Shown: positions 8,281 through 16,167, counted from the first letter of the stretch. The stretch: 35,981 nucleotides of DNA from Tychonema sp. LEGE 07203 (GCF_015207285.1 NZ_JADEXD010000054.1:1-35981); one strand, 5' to 3'. The notes: a model not told the origin generated them from the sequence alone. Translations and numbers: made by a program.

Positions 8281-8539
8281 TATCAATTCCGGTTGAATTC
8301 AGAAATAATTGTTGACTGTTGACTGTTGACTGTTGACTGTTGACTGTTTAAACATTTGGACATTTGGCCAAGATCAATGCAATCAGAAATAACTGTTGAC
8401 TATTGACTGTTTGGACATTTGAATATTTGAATATTTGAACAATACCGATGCAATAGGAAACGATATCACACGAGTGGATAAGTGAAAAAATTGGGGCGGG
8501 TTTTGTGCGACTTTTGCACTTAAGCCGCCCCCTCAAATT
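8281..8539. repeat. Repeat-rich gap including a GTTGACT heptamer array
   Basis: Positions 8311-8348 hold about 5.4 tandem copies of GTTGACT. Further words such as GGACATTTG and GAATATTTGAATATTTGAA occur at 8351-8440. At about 8441-8467 a reverse copy of the GATATCGTTTCC...GCATCGG family (also at 581-605 and 28922-28946) is present. No gene is visible. Confidence 0.7.
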
Positions 8540-9205
8540 TTAATCTTTTACCCAAGCAGCGGCTGCTTCCCATCCCAAGCCGCGACGAACAACAGTTGGT
8601 TCGCTTGCTGTTAAATCGAGAATAGTAGAAATTTGATAGCCGGGATCGGAATCATCATCGACAATGATATCTACTAACTTTAAAAAACAATCAAAAAGTT
8701 CAGCTTTGCCAAAGCTTTCTTCTTTTCCAGACGGCACTGCTGCTGTACCTTCTTCGTCAGTGGTAATGTGAGCGGATGTGGAAACAATCGGATTTCCCAA
8801 GGCTTCCACAAGTGCAAAACAAAGCGGGTGGTCGGGAACGCGAATACCGGTGGTTTTGCGTTTTGGACTCATTACCAATTTGGGCACTAACTTGGTAGCT
8901 GGTAGCACAAATGTGTAGGGGCCGGGGATTAACCGCTTGATAATTCGATATGCTTCATCGGTGACACTCGCATAGTCTGTGATATTTGACAGTGAGGAAC
9001 ACAGGAACGTTAAAGGCTTATCGTTGGATAGTTGCTTGATCCGCCTGACTCGTTCTACGGCTGATTTGGAGTTGAGATCGCAGCCGATCGCGTAAACTGT
9101 ATCTGTGGGATAAAGCATCACTGCCCCATCTTTAAGAGCTTTTGCAATCTTCTCGATCCTGTCTCTTTGGGGTGCAACTGGATGCAGTCCGTAAATAATT
9201 GCCAT
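8540..9205 (-). CDS. YrdC/Sua5/YciO-family protein (L-threonylcarbamoyladenylate synthase-like)
   Basis: A 221-residue single-domain protein. Conserved signatures: DGAVMLYPTDTVYAIGCDL (about 28-46), RIKQLSNDKPLTFLC, PGPYTFVLPAT and GIRVPDHPLCFALVEALG followed by PIVSTSAH. Proteins of this family bind ATP, threonine and bicarbonate to form threonylcarbamoyl-AMP for the t6A37 tRNA modification. The sequence is closer to the YciO type than to short TsaC, and YciO proteins are not proven to carry out the full reaction, so I leave the symbol empty. Convergent with nothing; divergent from larC with a 75-bp gap. Confidence 0.85.
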   Translation of the reverse strand: MAIIYGLHPVAPQRDRIEKIAKALKDGAVMLYPTDTVYAIGCDLNSKSAVERVRRIKQLSNDKPLTFLCSSLSNITDYASVTDEAYRIIKRLIPGPYTFVLPATKLVPKLVMSPKRKTTGIRVPDHPLCFALVEALGNPIVSTSAHITTDEEGTAAVPSGKEESFGKAELFDCFLKLVDIIVDDDSDPGYQISTILDLTASEPTVVRRGLGWEAAAAWVKD

Positions 9206-9280
9206 GTTAAGATTTTGTAGGCTAAGTGGGCGATCGACAAATGTGCTAAAACAATCAATGTTGAAAATTAATTGCTAATA

Positions 9281-10696
9281 ATGAATAAAATAGCTTATTT
9301 TGACTGTCCCACCGGCATTGCTGGCGATATGTGTATCGGAGCTCTACTCCACGCGGGCCTTCCCTTAGAATACCTAATCGAAAAACTCAACTTACTCGGC
9401 ATTTCGACTGAGTACCAATTGCGGGCCCAATTAGTCCACCGCAATACTCAACAAGCAACTAAATTTTATGTCGATATAGCTGCCGATTTGCCTTTAAAAT
9501 CAGATAATCCGGCTGCTGACTCCGCCCTAGATCCTTCGGAAACTGAATCCCCAACTTTCGACAACCGCCACCACCACCATCACGGGGAAGAACATTCTCA
9601 CAGTCACGGCGAAGCAGATGCCGAAATTAGCCACAGTCATCACCGCCATTTGCCAGAAATTGAGCAAATCATCGTCTCTGCAAAATTGCCTCCGCGCGTG
9701 GAAGCTTGGAGTTTGGCCGTATTTGGCAAGTTGGCAGATGCAGAGGCTGCAGTACACGGTATCCCCCCAAGCGAGGTTCACTTTCACGAGGTGGGGGCTA
9801 CGGATGCAATTATTGATATTGTCGGTACTTGTTTGGGTTTGGATTGGTTGGATATTGACGAGTTTTACTTTTCGCCGATGCCGACTGGTGGGGGTACGGT
9901 GAAGGCCGCCCACGGTAGGTTGGCTGTACCCACGCCTGCTGTGATGCGGTTGTGGGAAACGCACCGAGTGCCGGTTTATAGCAACGGGATCGATCGCGAA
10001 TTGTGCACTCCTACGGGAACTGCGATCGCCTGTACTTTCGCTGCTGCTTTTGGCCCGCCGCCTCCGATGCAAGTTCAGGCGATCGGATTGGGTGCGGGTT
10101 CTCGCAATCTGACAATTCCTAATATTTTGCGCCTCTGGATTGGGGAGAAGGAAGAGGTGGAGAGGGGGAGAGTGGGAGAGTGGGAGAGTGGGAGAAAGAC
10201 GGCTACTAATTCCCCATTTTCCATGCCCGATGCCCCATTCCCAATGCCCGATTCTTTAGAAACAATTTGTGTTTTGGAAACGCAAATTGATGATTTGAGT
10301 CCGCAGGCGATCGGCTATGTTTTTGATGCTTTGTTTGCGGCCGGGGCTCTGGATGTTTTTACTGCGCCAATTGTGATGAAAAAGTCGCGGCTGGGGGTTT
10401 TGTTAACTGCGATTTGTCATCCCGAATTTCAGGAGGCTTGCGAAGCAGTTATCTTTCGCGAAACTACTACTTTGGGAATTAGGCGATCGACTCAACAAAG
10501 AACGATTTTGGATCGAGAAATCGAGAAAGTTACAACAGAATACGGCGAAGTGCAAATAAAAGTTGCGAAGTCTGGACAAACGATTGTTAACGTGCAACCA
10601 GAATACGAAGATTGCGCGGAAATTGCCCGAGTAAAAAATGTTAGTTGGCGGGAAGTTCATCGGTTGGCGCTGCAAAGTTGGTACGATCGCACTTAA
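9281..10696 (+). CDS. larC: LarC, nickel-pincer cofactor biosynthesis (pyridinium-3,5-bisthiocarboxylate mononucleotide nickel insertion)
   Basis: A 471-residue protein starting at ATG 9281 (MNKIAYFDCPTGIAGDMCIG); a TTG nine bases upstream is less likely. In the family LarC uses CTP to insert Ni into the pincer cofactor of lactate racemase-type enzymes. A histidine-rich segment (residues about 96-123, HHHHHGEEHSHSHG) probably binds Ni. The core GxxDAIIDIVGTCLGLD and GTVKAAHGRLAVPTPA motifs are present. In Lactobacillus the two halves, LarC1 and LarC2, are joined by ribosomal frameshifting; here they are in one frame. The junction (about 289-326) is filled by repeat-derived sequence. No larA, larB or larE is in the window. 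Confidence 0.9.
   Translation: MNKIAYFDCPTGIAGDMCIGALLHAGLPLEYLIEKLNLLGISTEYQLRAQLVHRNTQQATKFYVDIAADLPLKSDNPAADSALDPSETESPTFDNRHHHHHGEEHSHSHGEADAEISHSHHRHLPEIEQIIVSAKLPPRVEAWSLAVFGKLADAEAAVHGIPPSEVHFHEVGATDAIIDIVGTCLGLDWLDIDEFYFSPMPTGGGTVKAAHGRLAVPTPAVMRLWETHRVPVYSNGIDRELCTPTGTAIACTFAAAFGPPPPMQVQAIGLGAGSRNLTIPNILRLWIGEKEEVERGRVGEWESGRKTATNSPFSMPDAPFPMPDSLETICVLETQIDDLSPQAIGYVFDALFAAGALDVFTAPIVMKKSRLGVLLTAICHPEFQEACEAVIFRETTTLGIRRSTQQRTILDREIEKVTTEYGEVQIKVAKSGQTIVNVQPEYEDCAEIARVKNVSWREVHRLALQSWYDRT
10166..10255 (+). repeat. Repeat-derived insert inside larC
   Basis: Four 8-bp units (GGGAGAGT three times, then GGGAGAAA) at 10166-10197 are followed by imperfect CCCATT/CCATGCCCGAT words at 10213-10255. 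They encode RGRVGEWESGRKTATNSPFS and MPDAPFPMPD. Such words look like intergenic cyanobacterial repeats, yet the frame stays open. Confidence 0.7.
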
Positions 10697-10708
10697 TGCT
10701 AGTGCGTC

Positions 10709-10771
10709 GAAACCGGGTTTTTTGGCTAAATTATCGATCGCAGCCGGCAAATTCGGTAAAAACCCGGTTTC
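10709..10771. terminator. Hairpin GAAACCGGGTTTTT / AAAAACCCGGTTTC between convergent genes
   Basis: Perfect 14-bp arms at 10709-10722 and 10758-10771, with a 35-base interior containing CGATCG. It lies between larC (+) and cbiO (-), which converge, so it can act as a two-way terminator. Related hairpins occur at 20376-20439, 23505-23561 and 29901-29964, so it is also a dispersed repeat. Confidence 0.6.
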
Positions 10772-10801
10772 TGGAGTCGGAGTGCGTAAATCATCCGTTG
10801 A

Positions 10802-11659
10802 TTAAAGCCGTCGGCGCGTGTCTAAAATTTGTTGTTGCAATTCCTCGAAAGCGGGGATTTGTGAGCGATCGTCTTTCTCAAATATCGCCCTCATTTGCTC
10901 CATCAGCTCGATCGCCAGCGGTACGCCAAGCTGCAATTGTTCCAAGACATCTCGCTGAGCAAAAACAGCTTCTGGTGTTCCTTCTAGAATCAGTTTTCCG
11001 CGATCCATCACAAACACCCAATCAGCCCAGCGGTAGATAAAATCGAGGTCGTGACTTGCTAAAAGGATAGTGGTTCCGGCTGCATGAATTTGTTGCAGCA
11101 AACCGATGAGTTGGTTAGTGTGACGCGGATCGAGATAAGCCGTAGGTTCATCTAACAGCAGCAGTTTCGGTTTGAGTACCATGATATCGGCGATGGAAAC
11201 GCGCTTTTTTTGTCCTAAGCTGAGATTGTGAATTGGTTCGCGGGCGAGTTCGTTTAGATCGAATTGGTCGATCGCCTCTTGCACCATTCTCGCAATATCC
11301 GGTTCTGAAAAACCCAAATTGTACAATCCGTAGGAGATATCTTCTTCTACCGTGGAAGCTACTAATTGGTGTTCGGGATTTTGAAAGACGAGTCCGATTT
11401 GTTGGCGCAGTTGCGTGAGAGATTTGCGATCGTAGCGAAAGGGTTCACCTTCCCAGCGAATGATTCCCTGTTGCGGTTGGTACAAACCATTTGCTAGCAG
11501 GAAAAATGTGGTTTTGCCGCAGCCGTTTTGACCGATCAGCCCGCAGCGCTTCCCGGCGGGGACTTTGAGGCTTAAGTCCTGAATTGCTACTCGCGAACCG
11601 CAGGGATAGGAGTAGAAAGTGCGATCGAATTCGAGAATTGGGAGTGAGGAATTAGTCAT
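10802..11659 (-). CDS. cbiO: Cobalt ECF transporter ATPase CbiO
   Basis: A 285-residue ABC ATPase. Walker A GLIGQNGCGKTT, Q-loop LVFQNPEHQLVAST (the NPEHQL form typical of energy-coupling-factor ATPases), signature LSLGQKKRVSIA, Walker B LLLLDEPTAYLD and switch His in LLASHDLDF are all present. It should power cobalt (or nickel) uptake with CbiM, CbiN and CbiQ, encoded on the same strand about 9 kb upstream (20465-22356); no other ATPase for them is in the window. The leader just before its ATG consists of AATAACC repeats with no good ribosome binding site. The nearest upstream same-strand gene is the methyltransferase at 11957. Confidence 0.85.
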   Translation of the reverse strand: MTNSSLPILEFDRTFYSYPCGSRVAIQDLSLKVPAGKRCGLIGQNGCGKTTFFLLANGLYQPQQGIIRWEGEPFRYDRKSLTQLRQQIGLVFQNPEHQLVASTVEEDISYGLYNLGFSEPDIARMVQEAIDQFDLNELAREPIHNLSLGQKKRVSIADIMVLKPKLLLLDEPTAYLDPRHTNQLIGLLQQIHAAGTTILLASHDLDFIYRWADWVFVMDRGKLILEGTPEAVFAQRDVLEQLQLGVPLAIELMEQMRAIFEKDDRSQIPAFEELQQQILDTRRRL

Positions 11660-11956
11660 TAGTTATTGGTTATTGGTTATTGGTTATTGGTTATTTGTGA
11701 TTGGTTATTTGTGATTGGTTATTTGTTATTTGTTATAATAGCAATCCTCACATCATTTGTATAATTTATTGTAGGGACAATCCCCCGCTCGGTTTCCCCG
11801 ATCGAGGGTAGGCATTCTTGACACTACCTACAAATTTTTGTGAATCATTTAGGATTGCTATAGTCATCAGTCATCAGTCATCAGTCATTAGTTATTGCTT
11901 GCCACTAACAAATAACAAATAACCAATAACAAATAACCAATAACAACTGTCAACTG
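11660..11956. repeat. Heptamer arrays flanking a small inverted-repeat element
   Basis: The gap between cbiO and the methyltransferase gene is nearly all repeats. GGTTATT-type heptamers lie at 11660-11735, AGTCATC heptamers at about 11866-11889, AACAAATAACC words at about 11905-11945, and CAACTGT heptamers at about 11944-11978, the last running into the methyltransferase stop codon. The element at 11738-11861 sits in the middle. Confidence 0.75.
11738..11861. mobile_element. MITE-like element with ATAGCAATCCT terminal inverted repeats (complete copy)
   Basis: Ends are ATAGCAATCCT (11738-11748) and AGGATTGCTAT (11851-11861), a perfect 11-bp terminal inverted repeat enclosing 102 bp without an ORF. 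The interior (GATCGAGGGTAGGCATTCTT, CACTACCTACAAATTTTTGTGAATC) is repeated in reverse orientation at 16837-16928. That makes it a non-autonomous mobile-type repeat. No transposase is visible in the window. Confidence 0.6.
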
Positions 11957-12817
11957 TCAACTGTCAACTGTCAACTGCCAAAGTTGAATTTCATAACATA
12001 GATGCCGCTCAAATAGTTGACTCGCTTCCAATCCTTCAACTACCAATTTTTTAAACCAGCGGCGAAATATCCAGCGCAGGAATTTGTGGACGGGGGGAAC
12101 TGCGATCGCAATCAAATCCGCAACATAGATCATTGTGTTGAGTCCATACCTGCGAAAACTATCGACATACAAATCAATAGTCGGTAAAATATGAGTAGAA
12201 ATATCCTCAGTTTTTACTAACGTGAACCCAGCTTGCAATAAGGCAGTATTAAGTTCTTTGACAACATGACAGTTAGAAAACATTCCCTCTGTATAATTAG
12301 GATTAGAGCGCATCATATCCGCTAGCAGCAGATAGCCTCCAGGATTGAGTACAGCCGCCGCACCTTTGGCTATATCGACAGCAGACATATACTGGCTGCT
12401 TTCGCTCAAGAGAACCAAATCGTAGGAATGGGTAGCTTGAAAATCTTCAAATTTGGTGCAGTGAAAAATTGCCCTATCGCCCGTACACTTGAGAAAGCGC
12501 TGTTGTTGGAAGGGATCTGGTGCGAGCCCTTCGACGGCAAAAGCGCGATCGAGCAAATAAGCCGCATTTCCGCCAATCCCGCACCCAACATCCAGAATGC
12601 TATGAGTACCTTTGGGGATAAAATCCAAAAGTTTATCTGTGTAAGCTTGCTGAGCAAAACGCAGCCGCCCGATAGTGAGATCCTCAGCCGGCACAGGTAG
12701 AGATTTCCAATAACCGTAATGAAGATACGGCGAATCCGTCAACCCCAAATAGTAATTCAGCGCCGCATTTTGGTAGCGAGTAACTTTAGAAATAGAGATT
12801 GATTTTTGCTTCGACAT
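11957..12817 (-). CDS. Class I SAM-dependent methyltransferase, substrate unknown
   Basis: A 286-residue protein with a Rossmann methyltransferase core: motif I ILDVGCGIGGNAAYLL (residues 74-89), DLVLLSESSQYM (about 133-144) and LNPGGYLLLADMMR (about 157-170). Upstream of motif I is NYYLGLTDSPYLHYGYW, a segment typical of small-molecule methyltransferases of the sterol/tocopherol/sarcosine group. A hydrophobic stretch near 228-240 could contact a membrane or a lipid-like substrate. The last codons (LTVDS, stop) are read from the CAACTGT heptamer array. A cobalamin-riboswitch-like leader lies about 180 nt upstream, so a role linked to B12 or cobalt status is possible; substrate unknown. Confidence 0.8.
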   Translation of the reverse strand: MSKQKSISISKVTRYQNAALNYYLGLTDSPYLHYGYWKSLPVPAEDLTIGRLRFAQQAYTDKLLDFIPKGTHSILDVGCGIGGNAAYLLDRAFAVEGLAPDPFQQQRFLKCTGDRAIFHCTKFEDFQATHSYDLVLLSESSQYMSAVDIAKGAAAVLNPGGYLLLADMMRSNPNYTEGMFSNCHVVKELNTALLQAGFTLVKTEDISTHILPTIDLYVDSFRRYGLNTMIYVADLIAIAVPPVHKFLRWIFRRWFKKLVVEGLEASQLFERHLCYEIQLWQLTVDS

Positions 12818-12951
12818 TGAGAAAGTTAGATTAATTTAAGGATTTCCGGGAGGGTTAAAATTCTTCCCAGCCATTGCATACCTGTTCATAACACTGAAAT
12901 GCGAAAAAAGCAAATTTTTGCAACAAATTGACATCAAAATCTCAAAATTCC

Positions 12952-12981
12952 ATCAGCGTTTATCAGTGTTTATCTGCTGAT
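12952..12981. repeat. ATCAGC...GCTGAT hairpin next to the riboswitch-like leader
   Basis: Short arms ATCAGC (12952-12957) and GCTGAT (12976-12981) enclose GTTTATCAGTGTTTATCT. Words of this kind are, as I recall, a common dispersed repeat in bacterial genomes. The sequence abuts the T-run at the 3' edge of the leader. Confidence 0.4.
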
Positions 12982-12997
12982 ATCTGCGGTCAAAAAA

Positions 12998-13121
12998 ATC
13001 TCAATCTAACTAACCATACGATCGTCCCATTACAGTCGGCCGACAGCACCGGATTTTCACCCAACTTTCCCCCAAACGTTCGATCGCCCTTCGCCATCAC
13101 AGCCGATCGACCTGGCGAGAT
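12998..13121 (-). promoter_or_regulatory. Divergent cobalamin-riboswitch-like leader upstream of the methyltransferase gene and cbiO
   Basis: On the minus strand the sequence reads GGGGGAAAGTTGGGTGAAAA then TCCGGTGCTGTC and GGCCGACTGTAATGG. This follows the cobalamin aptamer core GGGAA - GGTGnAAnTCC - GCTG - ACTGTAA, also found in the clear riboswitch at 22390-22512. A shortened B12-box-like word AGTTAGAT follows, and AUCUC (13117-13121) can pair with GAGAU (12998-13002) as P1. The upstream hairpin TCGCC...GGCGA fits P2. The 3' part is weaker than usual and is followed by seven Ts. Length (about 124 nt) matches the other copy. It may be divergent, partly decayed or a variant class. Confidence 0.6.
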
Positions 13122-13183
13122 ACTAGCACTATTAGAGCTCTTTGACACAAGACTGATGCTGCACGGGCCCGCATTCACCGATA

Positions 13184-13246
13184 TTTCATAATCTTTTCAT
13201 TCTTAGCAATTTTTGTGGTAAAGTTAAAAATGAAACGATTATGAAA
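13184..13246. promoter_or_regulatory. Operator-like 18-bp inverted repeat in the divergent promoter region of mntC
   Basis: TTTCATAATCTTTTCATT (13184-13201) and AATGAAACGATTATGAAA (13229-13246) are inverted copies with one mismatch, separated by 27 bp. Each arm holds two TTTCAT words 11 bp apart, one helical turn. This is the layout expected for an OmpR-type response regulator. In Synechocystis the mntCAB operon is controlled by the manganese two-component system ManS/ManR, whose regulator is of that type. Assignment to a ManR-like protein is inference. The site lies between mntC (+) and the leader at 13121 (-). Confidence 0.55.
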
Positions 13247-13313
13247 ACTAGCGGCGGTCGATCGTACCGCCAGCAGCAAACTGTAGCGAAGTTCACTTGG
13301 AATTTTTGAAGAT

Positions 13314-14330
13314 ATGCGGAAAAACCGTCAAATTACCCTAAATTTCCCTCTCCCCCTCCCGGAATCTCCCCCTAGGAAAAAACATCATCTCCTAGGATTC
13401 GGGCTGTTGCTGGCAGTTTGTCTCAGCGGGTGCAACCCTCAGACGACCCAGCCTCAAACCAACCAAAATCCAGCTTCTGGCCCAACTGCCAGCGATTTGT
13501 TCCGAAAAGACAAAAAAGTCATTCTTACCACCTTTACGGTGTTGGCAGACATGGCGCAGAACGTCGCCGGCGACAAGGCAACTGTTGAATCGATCACCAA
13601 ACCAGGGGCGGAAATTCACGGCTACGAAGTCACCCCCAGTGACTTAAAACGAGGACAAAGTGCCGATTTGATATTGGAAAACGGCTTGAACTTGGAACGC
13701 TGGGCAACTCGATTTTATAACAGTTTACCCAAGGTTCCTCACATTACCTTAACTGAAGGAATCAAACCGATTAATATTGCCGAAGATTCCTACAAAGGTA
13801 AACCGAATCCTCATGCTTGGATGTCCCCTAAAAATGCTTTGATTTACGTTAGAAATATTCGCAGAGCTTTCTCAAATCTCGATCCAGCTAATGCAGCAAC
13901 CTATGAAGCGAATTCGACAAAATACAGCGAACAAATTCAGGCGATCGATGAAAAGCTCAAACAAGCTATCTCAGCGATTCCGCCAGACAAACGCTACATA
14001 GTAAGTTGTGAAGGCGCATTTTCTTACATTGCGCGCGATTACGGCTTGAAAGAAGTTTATATTTGGCCTGTAAATGCCGAACAGCAATCTACACCGAAAC
14101 AAGTTGAACGGGTGATTAATACAGTCAAAGCCAACCAAATACCGGCTGTTTTTTGTGAGAGTACCGTCAGCAACGAAGCACAGCTTCAGGTAGCCAAGGA
14201 AACAGGTGCAAAATTTGCAGGGGTGTTTTATGTCGATTCCCTCTCTCCACAGGAAGGCCCTGCATCAACCTATCTTAAGTTACTTGAATATAATGTCAAT
14301 ACTTTGATAAAAGGGTTACAGGGAAATTAA
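13314..14330 (+). CDS. mntC: Manganese-binding lipoprotein of an ABC transporter (MntC/PsaA type)
   Basis: A 338-residue cluster A-I solute-binding protein. The N-terminus has a hydrophobic segment and lipobox LSGC with the lipidated cysteine at residue 40. Metal ligands expected from the family are His102 (EIHGYE), His167 (NPHAWM), Glu233 (CEGAF) and Asp308 (FYVDSL). The intervals 65, 66 and 75 equal those I recall for Synechocystis MntC (His89, His154, Glu220, Asp295). The H-H-E-D set and lack of a His-rich loop favour Mn over Zn. It is anchored at the periplasmic face and hands metal to MntB. First gene of mntC-mntA-mntB. Confidence 0.88.
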   Translation: MRKNRQITLNFPLPLPESPPRKKHHLLGFGLLLAVCLSGCNPQTTQPQTNQNPASGPTASDLFRKDKKVILTTFTVLADMAQNVAGDKATVESITKPGAEIHGYEVTPSDLKRGQSADLILENGLNLERWATRFYNSLPKVPHITLTEGIKPINIAEDSYKGKPNPHAWMSPKNALIYVRNIRRAFSNLDPANAATYEANSTKYSEQIQAIDEKLKQAISAIPPDKRYIVSCEGAFSYIARDYGLKEVYIWPVNAEQQSTPKQVERVINTVKANQIPAVFCESTVSNEAQLQVAKETGAKFAGVFYVDSLSPQEGPASTYLKLLEYNVNTLIKGLQGN

Positions 14331-14358
14331 GGAAGAAGGAAGAAGGAAGAAGGAAGAA
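14331..14358 (+). repeat. Four tandem GGAAGAA heptamers between mntC and mntA
   Basis: Exactly four copies of GGAAGAA start at the base after the mntC stop. A similar run is present at about 25599-25613. It lies inside the mntCAB transcript, in the 104-bp gap before mntA. Confidence 0.75.
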
Positions 14359-14434
14359 TCTTTATACAGCAAGCTTTTTAGCCATCTGTACCTTACATTT
14401 AATTAAGTAAAGTTACTTAAGGGAAATAAAAAAG

Positions 14435-15211
14435 ATGAATGAAATCGGCATCAATCTTGAGAATGTGACAGTTGCCTATCACGGCAAAGTAGCCTTGCAC
14501 AGCGCCTCGCTGCAACTCAAAGCGGGGACGATTTGCGGTTTGGTGGGGATGAATGGCGCGGGAAAATCGACGATGTTCAAGGCGATTATGGGGTTTGTGA
14601 AGCCAAACACCGGACGAATTTTAATTAATGGTTTGCCGATTCGTCAAGTGCAAAAACGCAATTTGGTTGCCTATGTGCCTCAGTCGGAAGAGGTAGATTG
14701 GAATTTTCCGGTGAATGTTCGCGATGTGGTGATGATGGGGCGCTACGGGTACATGAATCTGTTGCGGATTCCTGGATCGATCGACAAACAAGCGGTGCGA
14801 GAAAGCTTGGAAAGGGTGGAAATGTGGCCGATGCGCGATCGGCAAATCGGAGAGTTATCCGGCGGACAAAAGAAACGCACCTTTTTTGCGCGGGCTTTGG
14901 CACAACAAAGTACGGTTTTGTTGCTGGATGAACCCTTTGCCGGAGTCGATATCAAAACTGAGAAAATGATGATTGATTTGTTGATGGAACTGCGTCAAAC
15001 AGGACATACAATTCTCGTTTCTACTCACGATTTAGAGTCTATTACTACCTTTTGCGACCAAGTAGTGTTAATTAATCGCAGCATTCTCGCCTATGGTAAC
15101 ACCTCTGATGTGTTTACAGAGGAAAATCTTTCGCGAACTTTTGGCGGTTCCGTTGGCAATTTTTCGTCTACCAAAAGTCGGTTAACTCAAGTCAATCGGG
15201 AGAAAAAATAA
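14435..15211 (+). CDS. mntA: Manganese ABC transporter ATPase
   Basis: A 258-residue ABC ATPase of the metal-transport group. Walker [14 protein letters not shown]-loop [13 protein letters not shown] (the SEEVDWxFP form is typical for Mn/Zn importers), signature [16 protein letters not shown], Walker [13 protein letters not shown] and switch His in VSTHDLES are all seen. A purine-rich AAGGGAAATAAAAAAG precedes the ATG. It provides energy for MntB. Its stop codon shares one A with the mntB start (TAATG at 15209-15213), so the two are coupled. Confidence 0.9.
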   Translation: MNEIGINLENVTVAYHGKVALHSASLQLKAGTICGLVGMNGAGKSTMFKAIMGFVKPNTGRILINGLPIRQVQKRNLVAYVPQSEEVDWNFPVNVRDVVMMGRYGYMNLLRIPGSIDKQAVRESLERVEMWPMRDRQIGELSGGQKKRTFFARALAQQSTVLLLDEPFAGVDIKTEKMMIDLLMELRQTGHTILVSTHDLESITTFCDQVVLINRSILAYGNTSDVFTEENLSRTFGGSVGNFSSTKSRLTQVNREKK

Positions 15212-16068
15212 TGGATTTAATTCAGTGGTTTGCCGCGCCGTTGCAGTATGAATTTATGCTAAAAGCGATTTTAATTAGTGCTTTAGTCGGGCTTGTTTGT
15301 TCGGCGCTTTCCTGCTACATGACTTTGAAAGGATGGGCTTTGATGGGCGATGCGGTTTCCCATGCGGTGATGCCGGGAGTTGTGATTGCTTACGTGTTAA
15401 ATATTCCTTTGGCGGTGGGCGCGTTTGTGTTCGGTGTGGGTTCGGTAATGGCGATCGGCTTTATCAAATCAAAAACTCGCGTCAAAGAAGATACGGTAAT
15501 CGGTTTAGTTTTTACAGGATTTTTTGCCTTTGGTTTAGTGTTAATTTCTAAAGTCAAAAGTTCCATCGACTTAACGCATATTTTGTTTGGCAATGTTTTG
15601 GGGATTTCCGACGCTGATATTTGGCAAACTGTAGTTATTAGTGTGATTACTATTGTGACGCTGGCTGTTTTACGCAAAGATTTAATTTTGTTTTGTTTTG
15701 ACTCGACACACGCGCGATCGATCGGTTTAAATATCACGTTTCTCTATTACGTGCTGCTGTCTTTGCTATCGCTGACAGCAGTTGCGGGATTGCAAACAGT
15801 CGGCATTATTTTAGTAGTGGCAATGTTGGTGACTCCGGGAGCAACGGCGTATTTGTTGAGCGATAACTTCGACCACATGATGTTGATTGCGATGGCGACT
15901 GGGGTATTTTCTAGCGTCATGGGAACTTATATCAGCTATCACATTGACGGTGCGACGGGCGGATGTATTGTTGTTTTGCAAACGCTGCTGTTTGTGTTGG
16001 CGATGGTTTTTGCTCCGAAACACGGTTTGTTAGTCAGGGCGAGGAATTCACGGGCGGTTATTGAATAA
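15211..16068 (+). CDS. mntB: Manganese ABC transporter permease
   Basis: A 285-residue ABC-3 family membrane protein with about eight hydrophobic segments (for example AILISALVGLVCSALSCYM, VLLSLLSLTAVAGLQTVGII, GCIVVLQTLLFVLAMVFA). The ABC-contact region GLQTVGIILVVAMLVTPGATAYLL is well conserved. It forms the channel through the plasma membrane for Mn released by MntC. Overlap of one base with mntA supports a single transcript. It is the last gene; a palindrome at 16168-16195 follows. Confidence 0.9.
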   Translation: MDLIQWFAAPLQYEFMLKAILISALVGLVCSALSCYMTLKGWALMGDAVSHAVMPGVVIAYVLNIPLAVGAFVFGVGSVMAIGFIKSKTRVKEDTVIGLVFTGFFAFGLVLISKVKSSIDLTHILFGNVLGISDADIWQTVVISVITIVTLAVLRKDLILFCFDSTHARSIGLNITFLYYVLLSLLSLTAVAGLQTVGIILVVAMLVTPGATAYLLSDNFDHMMLIAMATGVFSSVMGTYISYHIDGATGGCIVVLQTLLFVLAMVFAPKHGLLVRARNSRAVIE

Positions 16069-16167
16069 ACAATACTCCTGTCATTTTGCCATTGGACGAG
16101 GACAGGTTTATGAGATTGTCGATTTTAGACAATTATTGTCGGCGAACCTGCCCCTACAATAATTACG

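Noticed and set aside
9281-10696. Programmed frameshift in larC
   Set aside because: The frame is continuous across both halves, so no shift is needed here.
10802-11659. cbiO as a generic or nickel-specific ATPase tied to larC
   Set aside because: Nickel use cannot be excluded, but the ECF-type NPEHQL motif, the missing ATPase in cbiMNQ and the riboswitch context make cobalt the better call. larC is convergent, not cotranscribed.
12928-13191. Plus-strand ORF of 87 codons between the methyltransferase gene and mntC
   Set aside because: Its STGFSPNFPP stretch is the antisense reading of the cobalamin aptamer core, a known artefact. It has no ribosome binding site.
13314-16068. Zinc transporter znuABC
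   Set aside because: The metal ligand pattern H-H-E-D with MntC spacing and the lack of a His-rich loop fit manganese better.
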